A stretch of DNA of 64,000 nt. Origin: Adiantum capillus-veneris. Lineage: Eukaryota > Streptophyta > Polypodiopsida > Polypodiales > Pteridaceae. Below are positions 56,190 through 64,000 of this stretch, in pieces (position 1 is the first letter of the stretch; each line of letters opens with the position of its first letter). The notes beneath the pieces were generated by a model. That model did not search any database, had not been told where the DNA came from, and saw nothing but the letters and a program-made list of their open reading frames with translations. The translations under genes and the position numbers were made by a program. The stretch lies in contig CM043942.1 of assembly GCA_014529385.2 (NCBI GenBank), forward strand, positions 53,570,647-53,634,646, written 5' to 3'.

Positions 56190-57950
56190 GTATGATCAAA
56201 AAAGGTTTGAAAGATGTTTCCATTGTCAACTAAGATAAGTATAAACGCTACTTATGGCTGAAAATAAGCTTACCCAATGGTATAATCGAAGTTCTAATGA
56301 TGCTAAAGAATTGGATCACTATGAAAAGTCACTTCTACATCTAAGAAATAGTACCGGAATACTCATTGCAAATGGTGTATCTTTACGGAAAGGCACCAAT
56401 GACTTTACATGTAGAAAGCACAATGGTGATAGTGTGATCAACTATATGTTGTTTTCAAAAGACACTCTAGAATGCATACAAAGCTTTACACTTGGTGAAT
56501 GGAATCCAGGATTGGATCATAGGATGCTATGTATTGACCTCAAGTGTGGTAAAAGACCCGAGCATGTACCCTCCAATCATGATGTGAATCATTTGTACCT
56601 ACATCAAAACTTCAAACAAGCACTTATATATTTTAATATGGTGGATCAATGTTAAGCATGACAGAGCATCAAGAGAGTCCAACATTAGAATGCAAGTGGA
56701 AAGTTTTCAAAGAAGTAATTTGCTCTTGTGGGAGGGAATGCTTTTTGGTGAAACACATGTCTTGCAAAAGATCTAAGAAGGGTAGCACCAAGAAGGAATG
56801 GCTCGACATGGAATGTAGTCAAGCCCGAAAATACTTGCTAAGGTTGGATGCAATAAAAGACAAGGAAAGTTACTTGGAACATTCACACACATACAGAGCC
56901 TTGTTCAAAAAAAGAGGAGAGAAGGTGGGAAGTCAAAAAAAAACTTCTTTTAGCAAGTTTTTGGCAAGTTTTGGCAAAATCTAAAAGGCAAGCGTGTTGA
57001 GATCTTTGGTGACTTGATTCTTGAGGATATGTATATGCATTGCAAGAACCTCTATGAGCAACCCAATGTTGATAAGATGGAGTGTTGTAGCTCCCTTTCA
57101 TTTATGCCTCCCTTCTCTACCATTGAAGATGTATGTCGCGCGCTTGAGAAACTTGCTACCCGCAAGGCAGGGGACCTTCAAGGTGTCAAGGCTGAAATGA
57201 TTAAATGGACAAGCAATAAAACACGATATTGGATATGCGATATGTTAACCTTACACTTCAGCATGGCATGCCTCATGATTGGAGTGAAAATTCGATCAAA
57301 TCTTTGCACAAAAGAGGAGATGCACACAATGTGAACAATTATCACACTATAATGGTTGGTTCTTTGATGGCAACATTTTTTGGATGTATCATGGAGATGA
57401 GGATAAGTGAATGGGCTGAAAAGAATGGAAAACGTGTGCTAGGCCAAGCAGGTTTTTGAAAGAATCATAGCACTATTGATCACCTTGTCACTCTTCGAGT
57501 TCTTATGGAAGCATCTCGATTGAAAGGAAAAAACTTGGATTGTTGCTTTATGGATTTCAAGAAAGCTTTTGACATGGCACCGCGAGGAAATCTTTGGAGA
57601 CGTATGCAATGCCTTGAAGTGCTGAGAGAATTTATGCATGCAGTCTTTCGCATCTACCAAAAAGTGATATGTCGACTTCGTATGGGAGATGGAATTTCAG
57701 AATTTTTTGCAAGCACCATTGGGGTCAAACAATGATGCCCACTTTCCCCAACCGTCTTTGGGCTACTCAATGATGAATTGGAATGCATGGTTTTTGATTT
57801 TATGCAGCAAGAAGGCATAGAAGAGGTTAAGATCTAAAATTTGATGATCATGCTTTTGCTTTATCACGATGATGTAGTGCTCTTGGCACATACCTTAGAA
57901 GATGCACAAAAGGTCATGAGTGTCTTGGAACGCTTTTGCCTACATAGCGG
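56190..57950 (+). pseudogene. last LINE copy, part 2 (ORF2 endonuclease remnant and RT)
   Basis: Continues in register from 55339. It has the same endonuclease deletion (near 56277) and MVDQC stop as the tandem units. Unlike them it reads on past the mid-RT point (HAVFRIYQKVICRLRMGDG, near 57650) into the rest of RT. A TGA follows GVKQ (near 57735), and the catalytic box reads LLYHDDVVL instead of LLYADDVVL. Interrupted at 57951 by solo LTR 2. Confidence 0.85.
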
Positions 57951-59083
57951 TGTCAGGAGTTTTTTGGAGCAAGGGATTGCGCATATGTATATACACATGC
58001 ATGGTGCATCGAATAAAGGATTGCCCATTTTCCAGAGCCAGGTGGTTACGTGGGGCCCACATGTGAACAGGTAGGACAGGGTGTACATAGTGCATCGATT
58101 TTCACTATTACCAGTACCAGTGTGTTTTCTCTACAATAATGAGGAGTTGGTAGCACGTAAAACTTCTCAAGGAAGCTATCCGTGGGCCAACAACATGAGG
58201 TACGCAGGTGCATCATATGGCATCAGGAGGGTGAATGGGGTCAATACTTGCACGTGGAGAAGTACGAACACAATGTGGGTGTTTTCTTGTGATAATTATA
58301 CAGAGAGGTCATCATGAGGACCATCTTTGGGGGCCACTTCACGTGGTGGCGGGATGCATTATCGAAAAAATATGAGTTGCAGGTGTGCGGATGGATGCTA
58401 CAGGGTGACAATTGTGCACTACGAGGTCAATTTTTGGCCTGTTCGGGGTCCGTTTGAGGTCAACTAAAAGGCCAAGGGTGCCCAAGTAATAAAGCTAACT
58501 GTGGGAACTGAAAAAACAGAGAGAAGACCAGAAAAAGAGTGGAGAAGAGAGGAGGAACAACCGCAACTGTGTTTTTGCTCATTTTGGATCTTGTTTTGGC
58601 CCTAAACTGCTCATCCGAGGTCGGATTTGAGCACTTTGACATTGTAGACTGGGGTTTTGGGCCATTCCAGACGCGATGGCGCTGTCCATTTTTCCAAATT
58701 CCTCACTATTTTTTTGCTATTTTGGCTGTGTAAGTTTCTCCTATGAGCGAAGCTTCTGCTCCAATTTGTGATGGTATCTGCTACATTTTACCCATATTGT
58801 GTGAGCTATTCGCTCCATTAGTGTTGGACCAAGCTCAATTGTATCTAAACATCAAAAATTATCCTCTTTTGAGCTGAGTTTTGGGTGTGTATGTGTGTGT
58901 CTCTCTCTGTGTGGAGTGGGTAAATGGGTAGTCTCTCTCCTCTCACTCCATAGGTGTGTTCCCTGTCTCGGCCAGGTGGGTTGTGTAAGCCGAGTGGTGC
59001 CCCATAGTGTGTGTGTGTGTATCTTCCCAAGAGTGTGTGTTGGGTCGTTATAGAGGCATCTATGTGTTTCCATCCCGCTCACA
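57951..59083 (+). mobile_element. solo LTR 2 (1133 bp) in the LINE array
   Basis: TGTCAGGAGTTTTTTGG...CGCTCACA inserted in ORF2. GCGG flanks both sides (57947-57950 and 59084-59087), and the LINE A sequence CATAGCGGGCTGATCG shows the intact target. An inverted homologue lies at 60513-61578. No coding region. Orientation is arbitrary since no PBS or PPT remains. Confidence 0.85.
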
Positions 59084-59840
59084 GCGGGATGATCGTGAAT
59101 GGATCCAAAACCAAGGTTATGCTTGTAAAAACCCTCAATGATGAAAATCCATGCATTGTATACAACAATGAGCAACTTGAAGTGGTAGATCACTTCAAGT
59201 ACCTTGGCCTGGAGGTTCCATCCAATCACATAAATGGAAGAATTGTGCAATGTGTTGCTTGGAAGCCGAAAAGAGGGCTTATTATGCATTTGAGAACATG
59301 TGCAATGCTAGAGAGATCAAGTGTTGGGCTCTCATAAAGTACTTCTTTGACACATTGGTGACATCAGTGCTTCTTTATGGAGTGGAGATGTGGTGTGCAA
59401 GCATCAGGAAGTCTACTTCGAAAGAGCTTAAGAATGTCCAAAAGCGTTTTCTCACCACCTTTCTCCAAGTCAAGACAGAAACACCCTACATGCTCTTACT
59501 TCTTGAGTCCAAATCGCTTCTCATTGAGGTCTTGGGCATGCAAAGGGTTATGGAGTATATGCTTAAGACACAACGTAGCCCTTTGTATCGACTTCCTAGA
59601 CTCTCTATGAAGCAAGTCAAAGGTCTAAAGGACATGCAAGAGCAGAATACTAAGTTCGGGGTGGATGCTTGACGTCAAGAAATGATTTGGAAGATGGGAT
59701 GCATGTCAGTTGGTCAAGGATGCGTCGATCGACTCCCAAGTTAATGAGGCCTTCTTACAACACCAATGTATCACGGTTTGGGAGAAATTTGGAGGTTCTC
59801 GCTTCAACCATTACACCACACACATTGCCCCAAACTACAA
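59084..59840 (+). pseudogene. last LINE copy, part 3 (ORF2 C-terminal region)
   Basis: Continues ORF2 from IVNGSKTKVMLVKTLNDENP through YLGLEVPSNH and the C-terminal region, with frameshifts near 59225 and 59670. It is broken at CCCCAAACTACAA (59840) by the second CACTA end. The LINE 3' UTR and tail are not reached in this window. Confidence 0.85.
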
Positions 59841-60449
59841 CACTACAAAAGGTACTTATATTAGCAATGTTCGCAGTGCGACGCTCAAATGTGAAAACCC
59901 ACGGCGTCGCTAAGTTACTTATAACTTATCCACGCCCATAGAGACGCTGACAGGGGTAAAACAATAACTGAGAGCGTCCAAAAACTCAGTTCTCAGATCT
60001 GAGTTTTTGGTGCGCACTCAAGCAAGAAAAGGTAACCCGGACTCTCCCTCTCTCTCTTTCTTCTCCACACACACACACACACACACACATACACACACGC
60101 GGAGAGGAAGGAGAGCCTGGTATGCTCCTTCCCTCTCCTCACTCTCATGTTCCCTTCCCCTCTTTCTCTCCCCCTCTCTCTCTCTCTCTCTCTCTGACAC
60201 ACACACACACACATTCCGGGGCGGTCACTTTTTAGAATGTGTATGATATCACGTGAGTTAACGGGAGAGGATTATTAAAAGACCAAAATGTATAAAAATG
60301 TATAATACAGAGAGGGGTGGGGATTTTTTAAATAGGCTCACAGTGTAAGTATAGTATGTATATTGGGGTATTATTAATTACCTCTTGAACGCACATGATA
60401 TAGGGGTCTTTTGATAAGTGACTGCCCCGGGACACACACACATTGTGTT

Positions 60450-60491
<42 letters not shown>

Positions 60492-60512
60492 AGAAGAAGA
60501 GAGTCTTAACGT
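59841..60512 (-). mobile_element. CACTA element 2, one end only
   Basis: Begins CACTACAAAAGG at the break in the LINE. It then follows the inverse of the right end of CACTA 1: ATATTAGC, GCGTCGCT motifs, the AACTCAG...CTGAGTTTTT palindrome (59979-60010), the CTCCACACAC and GAGAGGAAGGAGAGCC blocks and TC/CA microsatellites. It is the same family in opposite orientation. Its other terminus (CCTTTTGTAGTG followed by CAA) is not in the window, so the element continues past it or is broken. A MITE-like element is inserted at 60216. Confidence 0.75.
60216..60430. mobile_element. MITE-like element (215 bp) in CACTA 2
   Basis: Ends CCGGGGCGGTCACTTTTTAGA and TCTTTTGATAAGTGACTGCCCCGG are inverted repeats of each other with one change in the first 14 bases. 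The interior is AT-rich without coding capacity. It splits the CA/TC microsatellite that is continuous in CACTA 1 (44625-44660). The flanking CA repeats hide any target duplication, so the superfamily is open. Confidence 0.6.
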
Positions 60513-61578
60513 TGTGAGCGGAAACACACACAACGCCTCTATAATGACCCGACACACACGCTTGGGATGATACACACACACATTATGGGGCACCACTCGG
60601 AAACACACAGACGGAGTGAGAAGAGAGAGATTTCCCACTTGCCCACTCAACACTCACACACACACTCTCAATTCAGATCAAAGAAGGAAAATGAAGCTCA
60701 GCCCAGTACCAATGGGGCAAATAGGTTACACAGTATTGAGGAAATACACCAGATACAACCACAAAGTTAAGTAGAGGCTTCACTCACCGGAGAAGATTAC
60801 ACAGAAAAAAAGAAAAAAATATGTGAGGAATTTAGCAAAATGGACAGCTCCATTGCGTCCGAAACGCCCAAAAACCCCACCCTACAATGTCACAGTGCTC
60901 AAATCCGCTGACCTCGGATGAGCAGTTTAGGGCCAAAAACAGCAAAAACACACTTGCGGCTGGTCCTCCTCTCTTCTCCACGTTTTTTCTGGTCTTCTCT
61001 CAATTTTTTCAGTTCCCACACTTAGCTTTATTAGTTGGGCACCCGTGACCTTTTAGATGACCTCAAACGGACCCCGAACAGGCCAAAAACTGACCTCGCA
61101 GTGCATAGTTGTCACCTTTTTGCATCATCCGCACACTTGGCACTCCGTTTTTCCAAATAATGCATCCCACAACCACGTGAAGTGGCCCCAAAAAGTGGTC
61201 CTCATGATGACCTTTCTGCATAAGTATCACAAGAAAACACCAACGTCGTGTCCATACTTCTCCGCGTGCAAGTATTGACCCCGTTCGACCTCCTCACGCC
61301 ACTCGATGCCATCTGATGCACCTGCTTACCTCATGTCGTCGGCCTGCGGATAGCTTCCTCGAGAATTTTTACGCAATACCAACTCCTCCTTATTGTAGAA
61401 AAAACACACTGGTACTGGTAATATTGAAAATCGATGCACTATGTACACCCTGTCCTACCTGTACACATGTGGGCCCCACGTAACCACCTGGCTCTGAAAA
61501 ATGGGCAATTCTTTATTTGATGCACCATGCATGTATATGTACATATGCGCAATCCCTTGCTCCAAAAAACTCCTGACA
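60513..61578 (-). mobile_element. inverted homologue of solo LTR 2
   Basis: On the minus strand this runs from TGTCAGGAGTTTTTTGG (61578) to CGCTCACA (60513), parallel to 57951-59083 with moderate divergence and indels. It shares 'caaacggaccccgaacaggcc' and 'catgtgggccccacgt'-type stretches. Flanks (AACGT left, TAATT right) do not match, so the target duplication is lost, or this is one LTR of a longer, rearranged element. No gene. Confidence 0.75.
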
Positions 61579-62165
61579 TAATTTGTCCGTCCCCTAGCTT
61601 GCTAGATCATTCATGATCAGCAGGAGCAAAGAGAGATATGAGACTCGCCGCATCACAGGTCTCCTCATCCCTCACCAACACTGCTTGATCCACAGACAAC
61701 TCATCTTGCCGGAGGTGTCTTGAGACAAGCTGTCTTAAGGATGATCAAACATATCTTTCCTAATTCAACCAGTTTTAACCCAAACAATTCTTTCCTACAT
61801 TATAAACAAATGCACGTTGGAAGTTACCTTCCGTTTTCGGCCAGGTTATCCTTCTTACGTATGCAATGCTAACTTATAAAATAACTTAAACTAATTAAAG
61901 ACTTAACTGAACAATGGGACACCCACCTGGGATTGATTCGCCATCTGCTGCTGCGCTGGCGCCTGAAGACTCTCCTCCGTAGGCCTACTACTAGGCCCGG
62001 CTTCGTCGTCGTGCGACGCTCTAGTTTGTTTTGGAGCTACTTCCTCATCATCAGATGTAGGATTTGTCGGGTTCTTTTTGATGCCGTAACTTCTTATCCT
62101 TATAAAAAGGAAGTCTAATCATTAGGTAAATAATTCAAAATCTAGACTTAACCTTTGTATTCAAC
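61579..62165. other. unassigned stretch with a short coding-like minus-strand segment
   Basis: From about 62110 to 61927 the minus strand is open and GC-rich against an AT-rich background, with acidic and Ser/Pro-rich residues (SDDEEVAPKQ, DDEAGPSSRPTEESLQAP). It ends at CAG-GTGGGT, a good splice donor. The only ATG (MANQSQ) is at its very end. This may be an exon of CACTA 2 or of a host gene; I do not recognise it. The rest holds nothing I can name. Confidence 0.25.
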
Positions 62166-64000
62166 CGTAACCCATCCAAGGTTAAATTTATAGTCTTAAT
62201 TGATAAATTCTTGACCTAGTAATTTCTTATTTGTCTATATAAGCACGATAACTTCTTCCACCGCTTCCCTAAGGGTTTTCTAAGCTCTCCTAACTTTCTT
62301 ATAATTTTCTATATCTTTTTCCTAATTTTCCTATCAACTTTTAAGCTAATAATTTACTTATTTTGGGCTTAATATTTATTGTATTTAATTTCTCTTAAAG
62401 ATTTCATTTCTTTAACTTGATATCATAGGTTTATACTTACTATAATTTTTCTAAAAGCTTTTAACACCAAGGTCTATTTATTTTAATTAATCATTTGCTA
62501 AAAATAGGACTTTTGGTCAATTATAATTTACTAACCTCACTAATTAACTATGGTATAATTACCACAAGTAGATAAGGATATTTTTGACCTCTTGTAATTA
62601 TCTTATTATTTTTCAACTTAGTTATATAATCTCCATCTTTAACTTTCAGCTAAAATTAAGATAATTTGACTTAAATAAATACTTATACTACCTCTTTAAC
62701 CTTGACCTATTTATCACGGCCTCTTTATTATATAAGCTAATTGTGTTAAATAGAATGTAATCATATAGCATGTTTTACTAATTTCCCCCTTGAAATTTCC
62801 ACCAAAATTAGTATATTTTGACTTAGATAAATATCTATACTACTTTTCTAACCTTGGTATAATTATCACGGCCTTTTTACCTTATAATACAGCTTTGATA
62901 AATAGCATGTAATCATATAGCGAGATTTACTAATTTTCCTCTTTCATTTTTAGATAAAAATGGTGTAATTAGACTTAGATAAATATCTATACTACTTTTC
63001 TAACCTTGGCATAATTATCACGGCCTCTTTACCCTATAATATAGCTCTTAAAAATAGCATGTAGTCATATAGCATGATTTACTAATTTCCCTCTTTAGGT
63101 TTTAGCTAGAAATAGTGTAATTTGACTTACATAAATATCTATACTACTTTTCTAACCTTGAAATAATTATCACGACCTTTATACCCTATAATATACCTCT
63201 GATAAATAGCATGTAATTATAGAACTTGATTTACTAATTTCCCCCTTTAACTTATCCCTAAAAACAGAGGAATTCCACTAAGATAATTAGTTAAACTAAT
63301 TATCTGAGATCATCGTAATTATCACTGATTTCATAACCTCTAATTAACCTCTAATAAATAATTCAATTCAATTTGAATCTATTTGCTAGATTTTCCTATT
63401 TAATTTGTCTAAAAATCAAAGTTTTTCTACTAACATAATTATCTAGATTAATTATCTAATCTTCCCCTATTTATCACGGGTTCCTTAACACCTAAATAAC
63501 CACTAATAAATTTATCACAATATTTGAATTAAATTTACTAATTTCCCCTATTTAAACTACTGAAAAAACAGAGTATTTCTGCTAACTTAATTATCTAGAT
63601 TAACTTTTTGAGCTTCTTCTAATTATCACGGGTTTTTGAATACCTAGTTAACTACTGATAAATATATCACAACATTTGAAATCCATTTACTAATCTCCCC
63701 GATTTAAATTACTCAAAAAAAAAGTTTTTCTGCTAATTTAATTAACTAGATTAATTTTCTGAGGTTCTCCTAATTATCACGGGTTTTTGAACACCCAATT
63801 CCATTTACCAATTTCCCTTATTTAAATTACTCACAAAACAGAGTATTTCTGCTAACTTAATTAGCTAGATTACTTTTCTAAGCTTCTTCTAATTATAATG
63901 GGTTCTTGAACATCTAATTAACTACTGCTAAATATAATACAACATTTGAAATCCATTTACTAATTTCCCCTATTTAAATTACTCAAAAAAGAGTATTTTT
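62166..64000. repeat. 152-bp-period AT-rich tandem repeat, running off the window
   Basis: The landmark TTACTAATTTCCCC (with variants) recurs at 62775, 62927, 63079, 63231, 63383, 63535, 63687, 63805 and 63957. Spacings are 152 except one of 118, where part of a unit is missing. A second landmark, AATTATCACGG, keeps the same phase. Earlier, more divergent units can be followed back at 62623, 62471 and roughly 62319. Adjacent units differ by many substitutions but almost no net length change. No gene is present. This looks like an ageing satellite; the right end is outside the window. Confidence 0.85.

Noticed and set aside
60216-60430. Target-site duplication for the MITE-like element
   Set aside because: Both flanks are CA repeats, so any duplication is ambiguous; the superfamily is left open.

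Overview
This window is repeat-dominated nuclear DNA of a land plant. Plant origin is inferred from a CACTA transposon carrying TNP2/DUF4216-type and Ptta/En/Spm-type genes, a Tat-like Ty3/gypsy element with a second (archaeal-type) RNase H, a tRNA-iMet-primed miniature LTR element, and a captured heavy-metal-associated (HMA/HIPP-like) fragment. The species cannot be named. The mix of families and the dense GA/TC microsatellites would suit a large genome of a fern, other seedless plant or gymnosperm, but that is a guess. I see no rRNA, tRNA gene or CRISPR array, and only one stretch that looks like a possible spliced host gene.

Layout. 1-1825: AT-rich, possibly the 3' LTR of the first retroelement. 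1826-6853 (-): decayed Tat-like Ty3/gypsy element. 6991-7864 (-): two-exon coding region encoding two mutually similar domains of unknown family. 8069-8298 plus the far side of LINE A: an ORF split by that LINE. 8299-12842 (-): full-length LINE A with intact ORF2 and broken ORF1. 12849-15391: irregular GA-rich and poly-G repeat field. 15392-19869 (-): LINE B with intact ORF1 and broken ORF2. 20971-35339 (-): a gag-only LTR retrotransposon (X) whose 5' LTR is split by a second, pol-bearing Ty3/gypsy element (Y, 25194-33516). 35340-36417: TA/TC microsatellites and a 46-bp palindrome.

36418-59840 (+) is one nested LINE complex. A 5'-truncated LINE is split at TGC by a 7.6-kb CACTA element (37383-45020), which contains an apparently intact three-exon gene, a broken TNP2-like gene, an HMA-domain fragment and a TRIM element. 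After the CACTA, the LINE passes into four head-to-tail ~2.18-kb chimeric units (45971-54687). Each unit joins the C-terminal half of ORF1 in frame to ORF2 and ends in mid-RT. A last, longer copy is split by two solo LTRs (55340-56189 and 57951-59083) and then by a second CACTA end (59841). From 60216 there is a MITE-like element, an inverted copy of the second solo LTR, and from about 62166 to the window end a tandem repeat with a strict 152-bp period.

Apart from the unknown gene at 6991-7864, the genes serve mobile-element life cycles. Most are visibly dead through stops, frameshifts or missing catalytic residues. The apparently open ones are LINE A ORF2, LINE B ORF1, the CACTA three-exon gene, and the X gag apart from a single TAG. 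All boundaries, target-site duplications and splice sites were read by eye, and no alignment or database search was run.
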